A stretch of 64,000 nt of DNA from Cricetomys ansorgei. Its lineage: Eukaryota; Chordata; Mammalia; Rodentia; Nesomyidae. The DNA lies in the NCBI GenBank assembly GCA_026225945.1, contig JAMJFZ010003208.1:62001-126000 (forward strand), written 5' to 3'. The notes beneath the pieces were generated by a model that worked only from the letters and a program-made list of their open reading frames with translations, was not told where the DNA came from and ran no database searches. Positions 34,732 through 46,780 of this stretch are shown piece after piece. Within the stretch, counting starts at the first letter, position 1, and each line of letters starts with the position of its first letter. A program made the position numbers and the translations under genes.

Positions 34732-35670
34732 CTATTCCTCATACCCTAAAGGCTGTGCTATTTGACTTAGCACCTTCCTCAGGGCTAATTTCACATCCTT
34801 GTTTCTCAAGGTGTAAATCAAAGGGTTCAAGGAGGGAGTGATAACATTGTTAAACACCTGGACCACAGAATCCAGCCAGGGACTAGAAGCAGGTCTGAGG
34901 TAAACAAGAATCACAGGACCATAGACCAAGATGATAGATGTGAGATGGGCACTGCAGGTGGAGAAGGCTCTTCGCCTGCCTTCTGAGGAACCGATTTTCA
35001 AGATGGAGATAACAATACGGGTGTAAGAAGTGAGAACAAGGAGAAAACACACTAGGGCAACAACGCCAACATTGGTAAAGCTCACAGTCTGTGCCAGAGT
35101 GGTGTCTGCACACGCCAGGGACAACACCACAGGGATGTCACAGAAGAAACTGTCCACCTCGTTGGGGCCACAGTAGGGTAACTTAAAGATAAGAAATGTA
35201 AGGATGCTTCCATGTACAAAGCCCCCCAGCCAAGTGCCCACTGTGAGGCAGCTACACACCCTGTGGTTCATGATGACCGTGTATCTCATAGGATGACAAA
35301 TAGCCACAAAGCGGTCATAGGCCATCACTGTATACAGGAAGCATTCGGTGCCACCCAAAGTGTGGTAAAAGAAGACCTGGGAAACACAGCCCTGGTATGA
35401 GATGGTGCGGCTCTGTCCCACTAGGTAGTCCATCATCTTAGGAGAGTTCACAGAAGGGAAGAATATGTCAAACAGTGCCAGGTTTCCCAGGAAGAAATAC
35501 ATGGGGGTGTGGAGATTGGGGGAGGCCAAGATGGTGAGAAAGATGACCAGGTTCCCCAGCAAGGCGAAGACATAGAAAATCAGGAACAGGACAAACAGCA
35601 TGTTTTCTAGACCTTCACTGTTAGAAATTCCCAGCAAGATGAATTCTACCACAGGGGTATAGTTTCTCAT
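34732..35670 (-). CDS. olfactory receptor, OR10D type (copy D)
   Basis: Intact 312-residue class II odorant receptor, about 93% identical to copy C by direct comparison (22 differences). Landmarks are at the same positions: N3-Y-T sequon, C95, 'MAYDRFVAICHPMRY', 'LPYCGPNEVDSFFCDIP', SY, 'RRAFSTCSAH' and 'PSLNPLIYTLRN'. The open frame extends 50 codons upstream to 35820, but the splice acceptor 19 nt before the ATG at 35670 marks the coding exon start. Differences from C cluster in the TM3 entry (96, 99, 107), in TM5-TM6 (207, 218, 243, 247, 249) and in the tail. TM3, TM5 and TM6 are the usual odorant-contact helices, so ligand preference may differ. Likely functional. Confidence 0.94.
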   Translation of the reverse strand: MRNYTPVVEFILLGISNSEGLENMLFVLFLIFYVFALLGNLVIFLTILASPNLHTPMYFFLGNLALFDIFFPSVNSPKMMDYLVGQSRTISYQGCVSQVFFYHTLGGTECFLYTVMAYDRFVAICHPMRYTVIMNHRVCSCLTVGTWLGGFVHGSILTFLIFKLPYCGPNEVDSFFCDIPVVLSLACADTTLAQTVSFTNVGVVALVCFLLVLTSYTRIVISILKIGSSEGRRRAFSTCSAHLTSIILVYGPVILVYLRPASSPWLDSVVQVFNNVITPSLNPLIYTLRNKDVKLALRKVLSQIAQPLGYEE

Positions 35671-35708
35671 GTTCACAGGACAGGCAGGCCTGGAGAAGAA
35701 AAGCAATG
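35671..35708 (-). promoter_or_regulatory. splice acceptor before OR copy D
   Basis: The minus strand reads 'attgcttttcttctccag', then the 19-nt leader identical to that of copy C, then the ATG at 35670. Exon start at 35689. Confidence 0.75.
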
Positions 35709-37030
35709 TTGTCCATGAATAACTGAGAAAAGCTTCTGAACAAAGGGACTCGTATCTAAGACAGTGAATGTAATCAAAATAAGGCCAAAGATGGAAAGGG
35801 GATGAATCTGCCATTGGCATTCAGTTAAGGGATGTGCCCCATTTGGCCTCAGTTGGTCATATATGAAATGATATAAGGGAATAGTTCATCTTTATAATTT
35901 CAAAGGTCTTAAAGTAATCAACACTCGTCACCATTTCTGTTTACTCTCTTACAATATGACCTAAGCTCAAATAAACCTCCATTATTCAGATCTTACTGTC
36001 TTTTCCATGAAAGCTTTGTTACCAGACATAATCCCATATTAATATCAGCCAACTCAATTTGTAGTTAGACTTTCTAGTCAAATATGTGTGCATAAAATTT
36101 TGACTCCACTCTTTCCTTCTTAAAAGACTTCAAATTTTTATTTGAGGATTTCATACTTTAGCCTTGTACAAACATCATTTCCGGTCCTCCCTCTCCTGCT
36201 CTCGCTCTTTCTGAGTCCCCCCCCCACTGTCTTGTAGTTTTGCTTTTAGTCATTCCATTGTTCATTTATATCCATGAGAAAAGCCTACAATTCATCTTCC
36301 AACCCACTCGTACACAGACAGGAAGTAGACTGAATCAAAGATATTACATGGTGCAAGAAATTCCTATATCCTAATAAATACTCTCTCCCATTGGGGTTTA
36401 TTTCTATAAGACACCAAATAATTCATATTATGTTGCTCTATTGATTGAAATATGTATTAGATAAACCTTAACTACAAAATTTCATTGCACTTTCTAAAGT
36501 CTCACTTTTCGATGTTTCACATTTGACCTTAACCTTCCATACACTGGACAAGGTACAGCTTCTTATATCTGCTACAAGAGTATTGTTGGGGGAAAGCAAC
36601 CTAATAAACTCTTCGTGTTGCTTAGATTACTGTTCTAATCTATATTATTTCAAATTTGACCTTGGTAATGGTTTGTTTTGTGCGGTTTACAGAAATCTCA
36701 GCAGCTGTAATTATTGTCAAGAATGAAGATACATACAATATCTCTTTGCACCAAGGCTGTTCTTAGTGTTGACGTGAGTCCTAAGTGAGCCTAGTCACTA
36801 TCAACCTATAGGAATAAACTTAGATTCTACCAAAGACACAGTTAGTACATAGAGTTCTTTCCCAAACAGAATGCTTTTCACACGATCTCTGGCAAGCATT
36901 AATCTACAGAATGAGAATGAATCATTTGCAATTATCCACCCAAGAGGTGTTTAAAATCTAGGAAATATAACATAATCGTCCAAAAAAGCCATACTATAAA
37001 TAAATGTGAAAATGAATTGAACAGACTGAA
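35709..37030. other. intergenic; conserved flank to ~35850
   Basis: The first ~140 bases upstream of the acceptor are shared with copies C and E. The remainder is AT-rich with a C-run at 36218-36226 and no gene. Confidence 0.55.
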
Positions 37031-37034
37031 AAAC

Positions 37035-37300
37035 AAAAAAGTGACCAATAACTGAATATGCAACCGACATCTTTAGGTATCAGGGATATGCCAGTTAAAA
37101 CCACATTAGGATTCAATCTTACACCACTCAACATGGCTGTACTCAAGAATACAAATGACAAGAAATTCCAGCAAGGATGTGCAGGAAGAGGACCCTCATA
37201 AACTGCTGCAGGAATGTAAGTTGCTTAATCATTACAGAGTCTCCTCAAAAGACTAAAATAGTCTACCATGCAACATCAAAGCTAAAGAACTGTTTAGGAC
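37035..37300 (+). repeat. L1 ORF2 fragment
   Basis: 'atgccagttaaaaccacatt', 'ttacaccactcaacatgg', 'gcaaggatgtgcaggaag' and 'accctcataaactgctgcag' follow the L1 ORF2 reverse-transcriptase/3' region on the plus strand. Diverged and interrupted. Confidence 0.75.
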
Positions 37301-37344
37301 CAGGAGGAAGGGTGAGGATAGTAAAGGGAAGGGAAAAGAAGTAT

Positions 37345-37405
37345 AAGTATGTGTGTGTATGTGTGTATGTATGTTTGTGTGTATGTGTGTGTGTGTGTGT
37401 GTGTG
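37345..37405. repeat. imperfect (TG)n microsatellite
   Basis: TG units interrupted by 'ta' and 'tt' steps, ending in an uninterrupted run. Confidence 0.93.
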
Positions 37406-37589
37406 AAAACATCATACTAAATACCATCATTTTGTATACTTACAAATTGATTATAAAATAGAACATATTTGTCTCTGGAGTCCATTAGTCAATTCAATTT
37501 ATGATATGGTAAAAACAGGAAAACTGTAGATTTTATTAAAATGAAATTAGAAATATGTGTTAAACTGTTGGTAGAATTTAAAACTGTGA

Positions 37590-37750
37590 TCTATCTATCT
37601 ATCCATTTATTTATTCATGTAAGGAGAGTAGTTTATCAGTCTGATTTTTCAATATAGAACTTGCTATGCCCTTAAGTCTTTCCCTAAATTCAGAGTTCCA
37701 CAGCAGCCTCCCCAGTATTTGGGGCAACAGGCATGTACTATCTAGGAAAC
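37590..37750 (-). repeat. decayed B1-like SINE
   Basis: After a short (ctat)n run, 'agcctccccagtatttgggg' and 'caacaggcatgtactat' match the B1 complement weakly. Old copy, low certainty. Confidence 0.4.
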
Positions 37751-38460
37751 TAGTCTACTATTGTGCTTTTTGACTGGTACATCAAAACTATTTTTGTGGG
37801 GTCTCATTGGTATTGAAGGTCATAGAGTAAGGCATACAGGTCAGGAAAATGCTATTTCTCTCATACTCTACACATACACTATGTAAATATGCCAGCAGAA
37901 ATAGGCCACTGTGTATGCTAAAAGTATAATAATTCTCTGTTTAATCAGAACCTTTCTGATTTCAGGTCAGGAGCCAAATACACAATGCTGAATGGCACAG
38001 GTATCTCCTACATATTCTAATACTCCAAGTTCAAAATCACAAATCATCTCACTAAATCTTTATCTCCTGTGATCGAACTCAATATTGCACACATTCTCAA
38101 GAAAGAATCTGACATCCATCCACTGGGAAAACATCCCAGATAAGATCTCCCTCTCAGCACCTAAGATCACATTAGAACGTACTGAACATCCATCTCAGAT
38201 GATTCAAACTTGGACCATCTCAGGGAAACAGAAGAGATCGCCATTCTTTTGCAAAGAGGATAAACTTCAACTCTTACTTCTACTGATAACATTTTTGAGT
38301 TTCACTATCACCACATTCACTGATAATTGAACTTTTTCTGTTGGTGTTTTATGCCTATGAACATACTCATGTTTGTGTAATGAACAAAAGTTAACAGAAG
38401 AAATTATTTATAATTAAAAACTAGGATTCCTAAACAAAGAATCTCCTATGCTTCTTTATC
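37751..38460. other. intergenic, nothing recognised
   Basis: No gene; the 81-residue frame at 38085-38330 has no recognisable domain. Confidence 0.5.
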
Positions 38461-38463
38461 TCC

Positions 38464-38464
<1 letters not shown>

Positions 38465-38514
<50 letters not shown>
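38465..38514. repeat. (CA)n microsatellite
   Basis: 25 perfect AC units. Confidence 0.97.
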
Positions 38515-38516
<2 letters not shown>

Positions 38517-39300
38517 TATTCCCAATATGTCTGTCTTCTATGCTTTTTCTGTGAGGGCTTGGTAATAACATCATTGAATCAGGCAACACATAAGTGTTCT
38601 CTCCAGTCCTCTGATTCTCCTTCTTCCATTGCTTACATGGGGCAAACGAACAGACACAAGCTGTGTTCCTGTAGTTCAGAGGAGAATAAAAGAAAGAGCT
38701 GTGTAAGCAGAGCAAGGAAAGCAAAGGGAAACAGGAAGAACTCTAACCACATACCAGCTGATCGAAAATCCATTTAATAGGAGATGGAGATGCTTTTCCT
38801 AAAGTCTCTAGAGCAGAATGATGCATTTCTAATCCAAAATTTTATTTTGCATAAAATGGGATGGCATGGAGGCAAGGCGCTGCATCTTCTCCTCTTGAAG
38901 CCAAGACATATATTATACACAACCCTATCATTAATGTGGTTTCAAATATCTGACTTTATAGTGCTTTCAAGCACTATATTATTGTACATGATTTCTTTTG
39001 AGACAATGTCCCCAATGGCTCCATCCCTAGATGAAAGAGACATGAAGAAACAAAGGGCATAATTATAGGCTTTCATCTCTTGGCTTATGCTGTTTCCCCT
39101 CCGCTTTTCGTAATTTTGGAATCTGATATATTACTCATGGAAGTACTATGAAAATATATGTTTTTTCTTCTTTTATGGAACTATGTAGTGAATTGGTTAT
39201 ACATAGTCATCCTACCATCAACAGCAAAGCAGAACTTATCTGCTTATATCTCAGTACCCATTTATCAATATTTTACTATTAAGAATGACTATTATTAAAG
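38515..39300. other. intergenic, nothing recognised
   Basis: No domain or repeat recognised. Confidence 0.5.
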
Positions 39301-39659
39301 AGACTAAGGGATAACAGGTGCTGTTATCTGGATGTGGAAAAAAGAGAAACTTTGTGCATTGCTTGGAATATAAATTAGTAAGGCTATTATAAGAAAGCAG
39401 TTTAAAAGGTTATCAAAAAATTAAAAGTAGAACTACCATGTAGCCTGGGAATATCATTAATAAAGGAAGAGAGCCTTTGTAGATGTCCATTGTAGAACTA
39501 TTCACAATAGGAACATTATATATCATCAATTAATGAGTAGATAAAGGAAATATATATAAATATCACATTTCCTTATATATTTATATTTTATATTTATATT
39601 TATATATATTTATAAATTATGTATTATATAATATATATATTTATAGTATATTTGTATTT

Positions 39660-39699
<40 letters not shown>

Positions 39700-39960
39700 A
39701 CTAGCTATAATTGATAAAAAATAATAATAATGGCCTGCTGCATGTGACAACACAGATGGAAATAAGATCATATGTCAGGTGAAATAAGTCAAACACTAAA
39801 GAGACAACTATTTCATTGGCTCAGTCATATGTGAGGCCTTCAGACATCAATATCAATGAGCATAATATTATTTGCAAGAAGCCAGAGAGAGATCGAAGAA
39901 GGTATAAGAAAAGAGTCATCAGTGAAGTCTAAGTCACAGTTAGACAGAGTAAGACAGCCT
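39300..39960 (+). repeat. old L1 ORF2/3'-UTR fragment with internal (TA)n
   Basis: 'aactaccatgtagcctggga', 'gtccattgtagaactattca' and 'gatggaaataagatcatatg' follow the 3' end of L1 ORF2. A (TA)n array at 39662-39697 and surrounding AT-rich repeats have expanded inside it. Confidence 0.6.
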
Positions 39961-42390
39961 GGTGTGCTAGTGCACCAAAATAAGGTGACTGGATAACAAA
40001 ATTAACTGCTTAACATTTCTAAAGGCTGGTAGAAAAGAATCTGGAAGTTATTGCCACAAAGAAAATAGATGCACTAACCATGATAAAGCATTATGTAATA
40101 TACACATAGCATCCCATTAACATGCAATTTTCTGGATTTTGTTTATCTGTTACAAACATTTTAATACCTTCTTAATACCATTTTAATAAAATGAAATTTT
40201 CTTGGAGTTTATAAAAGTAACTCTAGTAGGCCTGTACACACACATTTCACTGAAATCTACACAACAAGCTCATGGGCACATTCAAACAGTTGACTGGCCT
40301 TCCTTTGGATCAGTGCAGATACAAAATGTGACAAGAGCAATGCAGTTTAAATATTCTTAACATTTTTATCATCATTGTCTTGGTTAGGAGAAGAAAAGAT
40401 ACAGGATAAACCTTCCTGTCACCATTTTTGAATTAGTAATTAACATATTTAAATTATCTTTCCTGCAGTCACATTGCTAAAGATTCTTTCTTTCCTACTT
40501 ACACCTTTATTACGTATTGTTTTTATTTTTAAACAGAAGACAGCTTTCAAAAATGCAAAAAAAATTAATTAAAGTGTTTAATTCAAAGCTCGGTCATGTA
40601 ATTGGATTTGAATTTTAATCTACATGAATTTAAAACATGCTCAACTCTAAGGAGATAGAAAATATTTTTGAGTCTTAACTTTGAAAGTGGTAAAATGCTT
40701 AGTTATTAATTCTTATCCATTTTATTATTATTTAACTTTGTTTTTTAAAAGGGGCATTATATTTGATGCTATGTCTATTTAGCAAAATAATAATAGTAAG
40801 TTATTTCTAAGGGCTATGACCTATCTAGCATAGGTTCTTGGCCTGAAAACGGTTTCAGGTATGGATTTCATCTTGTGGAATATTACTTAAATCCAATCAG
40901 AAAGTGATTGGTTACTCCCATGAAATTCATTCCACTATTGGACTAGTGGGCATTTCTTTCCAGGGCAGTAATTTTTGTCATTCGCAGTGTTCATATCTGT
41001 GTAAAATTATTACTTTGCCCCCATACATAGCTCCTTCCAGCATGATGAAAGCTTCTAGGTCAATATCAGCCCAATTTCTCTATGTTCTATAACTTTTGTG
41101 TGTGTTTTCTTCATCCATAGAGACTTACTGATAACTTTTGAAGGCAACCAATAGCATTGGCAAGGCTGCATTGTTTGGGGGTCTCTGGGAACTCACTCAT
41201 CAACAACTCCAAAATATGTAACCCTTTCTTGAGACTAGACACTTATTTGTTAGCTTGTAGATCTAGTATGGGCATCAGTGTACTGTTATATGATAACTCT
41301 ATTTTATCCCTTTTTATATGTATATGTTTCATCTATGTAGTGTTTCTCTTAACAACCACTTGTAGAAATAATTGTAACCATTTCAAAAAGCTTTGCTAAC
41401 ATATAATTCCCAGTACCATAAAACTAATCCATTTTAAAATGGAGATTGAGAGATAATTTTAGCGTTATCGATAGGCTATAGTGTTGATTGGGAGACCGTG
41501 CTTCAGTGAATAAGGTTGAAGACTCATTAAGAAAGATTTCCCAATATCAACATGAGATCTCCACATGATAACACACACATATGTACACCACACATGCATA
41601 CACATGGAAGAAAAATATAGAATTCACAGCACTGGACTTATAGACAATGCACACTTATAAATATACACAACCTAATTGGAAAGATATTTCCTTCACACTG
41701 ACAGACCTCACTCCCATTTACAATCCTTCACACTGCTAGCTTTAGGCAATTGCCAATTCATTCTCAACTCCTACATATTTGCATTTTCTGGGAATTATTT
41801 TATATGGAATTATAAAATATGTGCTTCTTTGAGCTGACTCCTTTAACCTTGTTTTTGCCCATATAAAACCAGTATTTGTTTTTGTTGATGATGGATTATT
41901 TTCATTTGCATTTCCTAGACCATATGCTAACATTGTAATTTCATTTTTAGGTCCCTAAAAGATTCTTGGTACAAAGTTAGAAACATTTGCTGATTTCAAA
42001 ATCATTATCAACATCTAATCAGAAATTAATTAGTTTGGATTGCTGTGTTGTGTATTAAATAGTTACATGAATGGTTGTAAAAATAACATGTGTGTCATTA
42101 ATTATCTAATTTCAACTTATCATCTCAATTTCTCCCCTCTGGGTCATTATAAAAAGAAACTCTAATTTAAGAAAAAAATCAACTCCATAATAATGTGATT
42201 AATAACCATCTCTTTTTTTCAGTTGCTCTTACTATAAATAATGTTTTGAAATTTGCCTCTAAATAATTTTAAGAAAGTAATTCAAATATAGTAATTACTA
42301 CCCCTAACACATGCATGTGATTCTGTGATCATACACACACGGAGAGAGAGACAGAGATAGAATTGGAAAATTTGGAAATTATAAATTATA
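39961..42390. other. intergenic; possible ancient L1 at 41400-41940
   Basis: 'ttttatatggaattataaaa' and its context near 41795-41935 look like an ancient mammalian L1 3' segment in antisense. The assignment is weak. No gene. Confidence 0.35.
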
Positions 42391-42394
42391 AAAA

Positions 42395-42566
42395 AAAAAT
42401 ATTTTTGAGACAGTGTTTCTCTGTTAAACTCTGTTTTTCTATAACTCTGGCTGCTGTCCTGGAACTCACTCTGTAGACCATACTGACCTCGGATTCACAA
42501 AAGATCCTCCTGCCTCTGCCTCTCAAGTACTGGGATTAAAGGTGTGCACTACCACTGCCTGGCTTG
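42395..42566 (-). repeat. B1 SINE
   Basis: 'tttttgagacagtgtttctc', 'cctggaactcactctgtaga', 'gatcctcctgcctctgcctc' and 'actgggattaaaggtgtgca' are the complement of B1. Good preservation, with an extra ~20-base duplication-like stretch near 42420-42445. Confidence 0.92.
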
Positions 42567-43195
42567 AATTGGAGTTCTGGGAAAAGCCTTAAACTAATAA
42601 ATAATTGACACAACAGCTGGAAATGGTATCATTTGTTACAATTTTGTTTCTCAGTCCTAAATCTTTCAGGCATTAAACAGGTTTCCATTGCAATTGTTTT
42701 ATTTGTCAGCCTGTCATACTGAATCAGGGTCATTTCACATTACTTATAAAGATTTACATGTAATTCATGTTGAGAATTTATAAATATGTTATTTGTGCAT
42801 TATATAGATTGAAACAAATAATGAATTTATGAAAATGGATATGATATTGTACTCACAAGCACACAAATGTTATCAGAGACCCATAATTTACCTAAGAATA
42901 AAATGTAGAATTTGCTTCTATGAGAGGCAAGATGAAATGGATTATTATAATCAAATATTCCCACTTTCCTTGATCATTGTAAAGCAGCAACAGGGCCTAC
43001 GGGGGTCTGCACCAAGTCATCTGTGTATATATTATAATTTTTAGTTCAGTGTTTTTATAGGAATCCTGAGTGTATGAACCAGTAAATCTCTGATTCTTTT
43101 GCCTTCTCTTGGATCTTTTCCTTCTATTGGTTTGCCTTGTTCAATTTCAGTATGATGGTTTTGTTTTATCTTAGTATATTTTTTTTGTTTTCTTG
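42567..43195. other. intergenic, nothing recognised
   Basis: No feature recognised. Confidence 0.5.
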
Positions 43196-43199
43196 TTAT

Positions 43200-43350
43200 C
43201 TCCTAGAATCCTGTTCTTTTCTAATAAGAGACAGAAAGAGAATGGATCTGAATGAGAGGGGAGGTAGGGAGGAACTAGGAGTAGTAGAAGGAGGGGAAAC
43301 TGTTATCAAGATATATTGTATGAGAAAAGAATATTTTCAATAAAGGGGAA
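43200..43350 (+). repeat. L1 3'-UTR terminus
   Basis: 'cctgttcttttctaataaga', 'gacagaaagagaatggat', 'gggaggaactaggagtagta' and 'atatattgtatgagaaaaga' followed by 'ttttcaataaag' form the L1 3' terminus. Same family as 8870-9035. Confidence 0.85.
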
Positions 43351-43830
43351 AATAATAGTTTTATCATGCATCTTTTTCCTGGAACAATAGCTGTGTACTC
43401 TCTGCCCAGGACCCACTTACATTTTATTGTTAACATCTTTTTCAAAGAATACTTTATAAGTAATAAAATTTACCTACTTAAAATGGAAAATTGAATCCTA
43501 TTTAGTTTCCTGTAAAGATTGTCCAGACCCAGAACATTTACATCATCAAAGTCTCTGATGCATTAAAAGACAGTTTTTACTTCTGATCTCTTTCTCAGGG
43601 CATCACCAGCTTGCCTACAGTCAACATAGATGTGTCTCATCTATGCATCCATATAAATGAAATAGTATAATACCAGTTGAACACAGCCTTTGAAATTAGA
43701 ATAACATTGCCAAGATTTATCTATGGTATAGATAAAACATTTAAATAAGGTATCTGTAACTGTTAAATAATATTACATTTTATGACAATACTGAGCTTCT
43801 TGTATCCTAAGATGATGGCAAAGCATATAG
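43351..43830. other. intergenic at the broken 3' end of pseudogene E
   Basis: No trace of the missing TM5-TM7 portion of the receptor. 43440-43770 may be ancient L1 but is too diverged to be sure. Confidence 0.4.
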
Positions 43831-44400
43831 TCAGTCTATGGCAGAGATGTCTGCATGCACCAGAGAGAGCACCATGGGAATGTCACAGAAGAAACAACTC
43901 ACCTCCTTTGGGCCACAATAGGGTAACTTGAATATTAGAAATGTGAGGATGCTTCCATTTAGAAAGCCCCCAGCCAAGTACCCACTGTGAGGTAGGTACA
44001 CCATGTGTCTCGTGATTACCGTGTATTTCATAGGTTGATGAAGTAGCCACAATTAAGTCATATGCCATCTCTGTGTATAGAAAATACTTGGTGCTGCCCA
44101 TAGTGTGGTTAAAAAGAAGAGCTGGGATGCATAGATCTATAAAATATGGCACAGCTCTGCCTCACTAGTAACAGCATGATCTGGAGGGAAATCACTGATG
44201 GAAAAGACATGTCAAGCACCAGCATGTTTCCCAGGAAGGTGGAGGTTGAGGAAAACCAGGATGGTGAGGAAGATGAGCAGGTTCCCCAGCAAGATGAAGA
44301 CATAGAATACCAGGAACAGGACAAAGAGCATGCTCTCTAGCCCTTTGCTATTAGAAATTCCCAGCAGGATGAACTCTACCACAGAGGTGTAGTTCCTCAT
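43831..44400 (-). pseudogene. olfactory receptor pseudogene, OR10D type (copy E)
   Basis: A decayed relative of copies C and D. The ATG (44398-44400) and residues 1-54 are open: N3-Y-T sequon, GN 39-40 and TM1. A 14-nt deletion then removes the TM2 entry (junction near 44238), and further frame changes follow. Recognisable pieces occur in three frames: 'LGNMLVLDMSFPSV', 'STKYFLYTEMAYD', then 'ILTFLIFKLPYCGPKEV' and 'FFCDIPMVLSL'. The Arg of the DRF motif is lost. Similarity stops near 43835, around residue 190, so TM5-TM7 are absent. It cannot make a receptor. The splice acceptor and leader upstream are still intact. Confidence 0.93.
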
Positions 44401-44600
44401 GTTCACAGGACAGGCAGGCCTGGAGAAGCAAAGCAATGTTGTCCATAAGTAACTGAGAACAGCTTCTTAACAAAGGGACTCGTATCTAAAGCAGTGGCTG
44501 CAATCAAAACAAGGCCAAAGATGGAAAGGGTACCAGTGATGAATCTGCCCTTGTCTTCAAGTACTGCTTCACATTTAGTATCAATTTCCTCAAACAAGAG
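44401..44600 (-). promoter_or_regulatory. conserved acceptor and 5' flank of pseudogene E
   Basis: 'gttcacaggacaggcaggc' and the adjoining 'ctggagaagcaaagcaatg' (minus-strand acceptor and pyrimidine tract) are as in copy C. Similarity to the copy D flank continues past 44540 ('caaagggactcgtatctaa', 'ggccaaagatggaaaggg'). Confidence 0.7.
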
Positions 44601-44719
44601 GCTAGATGGAAGAGTAATTCATAGTTGGTAAAGATATTACAGTAATCAGCTCTCACCACAAATCTAGTTTCCCTAAATCTTGTAGACATAGATTCACCAC
44701 ATGTAGACATTGATTCAGG

Positions 44720-45635
44720 ACAAAAGCATTTATTTTTTGGCTAATTGAATCCCTGGTCCTAGTCCTGGAGTTCTGGAGCATTTCTGCCTCTTTACAATCT
44801 AGTTTTCAGTCTAGACCTGGAACTGGGAGGCTTCAATATTCATCTCCATACAATCTACAATGGCCTCTGAGGCCTACTGCTGACTGACCCATTCTGACTA
44901 GCTCCTTCTGAACTCTGATATTGTTCAAGTCAACTCACTTGTTCTGGCTCAAACCCTTCTCAAAGCTAACTGGTCCAAATTGATCTTCTGAGCTGGCTGA
45001 CTGTTTCTGAGTGAACTCTTCTGACTCAGGCTTACTCTGGCTGATTCTCTGACTGCCTCAGACTAAACTGCTCTGTTTGGCTCCAAACTGACTCATTCTT
45101 CCTGTCTTATACTGAATTCTTCTGCCAAGCTGCCTATGTGTTTCTGTGTCTCTCCCTGAGCTCTCATTGTTCCATACTGCTTCATTCAACCTCTCTGCTC
45201 CTCAATCAGACAGCTTCATTGTCTTTCTCTTGTCCCCCATCTGCCTGTTACAGACTGCTCGCTTCATACTACTTGCTGTAACTGACTCTTCTGTAACTGA
45301 CATGCTCTGAGCTGAGAGCCTGCTTTTATATTGTGAGTGTTGGGCATGTCCTTACTCTGACTCACCCTGCTATCTCTTCCTCTGATTAGTCACTTTGCCT
45401 ATCCTTCACTGATTCATCTTAGAAGTAACTTCCTGTGTGACACTGACTCCTTCTGAGTAGAAGCTCAGATTTCCTGGGTCTGCTTCCATACTCTGTGTCT
45501 GTCTTAGAGATTAAAAGTGTGGACTACTACTGCCTTCTGAATACTGGGATTAAAGATGTTTGATACCACTGCTTTCTGAATACTAGGATTAAAGGCATGC
45601 ACAAACATTCTTTCTACCCCCAAGCAGGCATGCTG
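44720..45635. repeat. TCTGACT-rich composite repeat, RMER1-like (tentative)
   Basis: A long block rich in 'ctgact', 'ctctgact' and 'gctgact' units, followed by B1-like ends ('actgggattaaagatg', 'actaggattaaaggcatgca'). This recalls the rodent RMER1 composite repeats. The name is from memory. Not coding. Confidence 0.5.
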
Positions 45636-45995
45636 ATATATTAAAAGATTAAACATTCTTCTCCAAATCTGGTTCATCAGTTATTATGCTGACTACTTAA
45701 TTTCCATAGTATTGTTGGACAGCTAACAGCTAAAGTTCAATATCATGGAGCTCACAGTTTGTCTGTAATTAAGCAGGTACTCAGAAATAGGAATTTGAGC
45801 CTAATCAGAAATTATGTGTGTGTGTCTGTGTGTGTGTCTGTGTGTATATGTGTATATGTTTTGATTATTTTTCACAATATTCTCTTCATTCTTCACCATC
45901 TTTAAGATGCACCATATTTAAGAAAAACGGTATACAATTTGTCAATTTTTACTTATGGTTCTCCCACACAAATACCAAAAGGTGGGACTGGCCTA
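45636..45995. other. intergenic with (TG)n-like run at 45815-45860
   Basis: Only an imperfect TG array is seen. Confidence 0.5.
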
Positions 45996-45999
45996 GAGC

Positions 46000-46780
46000 T
46001 AAGACAGGTTGAATCATGCTTTGAAACCCCAGAAATCTCACCCTGAGAGTGATAGGAGTTTGGCTGCTCCTGCTTCTTGCTCTGGTACCAAAAAGACCCC
46101 AACTAGCATTCACAGCTAGCAAAGCTCCTCCAGTGCTGCCATGTTCTATGACATACAGCACCGAATAAGATCCTGCCTCTCAAAGGTATCTGGCCTTGTT
46201 GCTGTTTATCTGACCACAGCAGCTGGAGGGCCCCAAGCTGAACTTCTCTCTCCTTCTATGACCTTATAAGGGCTCTTCCTCTAACCCTTATGAGACCTCT
46301 GCTTGTCTCATAAGGAGGATTTTTCAAGACTTTTGGTCTCAGCACACATATCTGGTTGTGATTCTCCCATATGCAGATGGAGCTCTCCTAGTATCACTGC
46401 CCTGGCCAATAACATACCAACACATGGGACATTTCCCTTCTTCCTCTTGCATATATATATATGCAAAGCTTCCTTTGCTTTGATAAACTGTGCTGTTCAC
46501 TGAAACTTCCTCCCAGAAAGTCTGTTTCCTGTAGAGTCTCAGTCTCTGCCCAAGACCTTCCAAGCCAGAAGTCAGTTCCTGACACAGCCTCTCCTGACTC
46601 TGCCTCTCCTTCCCTGAAGCTAAGTCATCAGTGTACAAGGCTTGGCTGCCCCAGGGAGGGAACACAAAACATGGAACCACACCAAAAGAGGTTGGAGTCC
46701 AGAAGGAGCGCTGTTCCAGGGATAGAAATAACTTCTGCAGCCCATCAGACATTCTTTCCTCAGATTTTGTTTAGAAACTA
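46000..46780. other. GC-richer unassigned block, possible LTR
   Basis: Clearly less AT-rich than its flanks, with several 'cttataagg' or 'ctcataagg' segments and overlapping short open frames on both strands (up to 137 residues, 46339-46752 minus) that show no domain. It may be an LTR-class element; family unknown. Confidence 0.3.

Noticed and set aside
46339..46752. 137-residue minus-strand frame
   Set aside because: Opposed by a 110-residue frame on the other strand; composition and context suggest a repeat rather than a gene.
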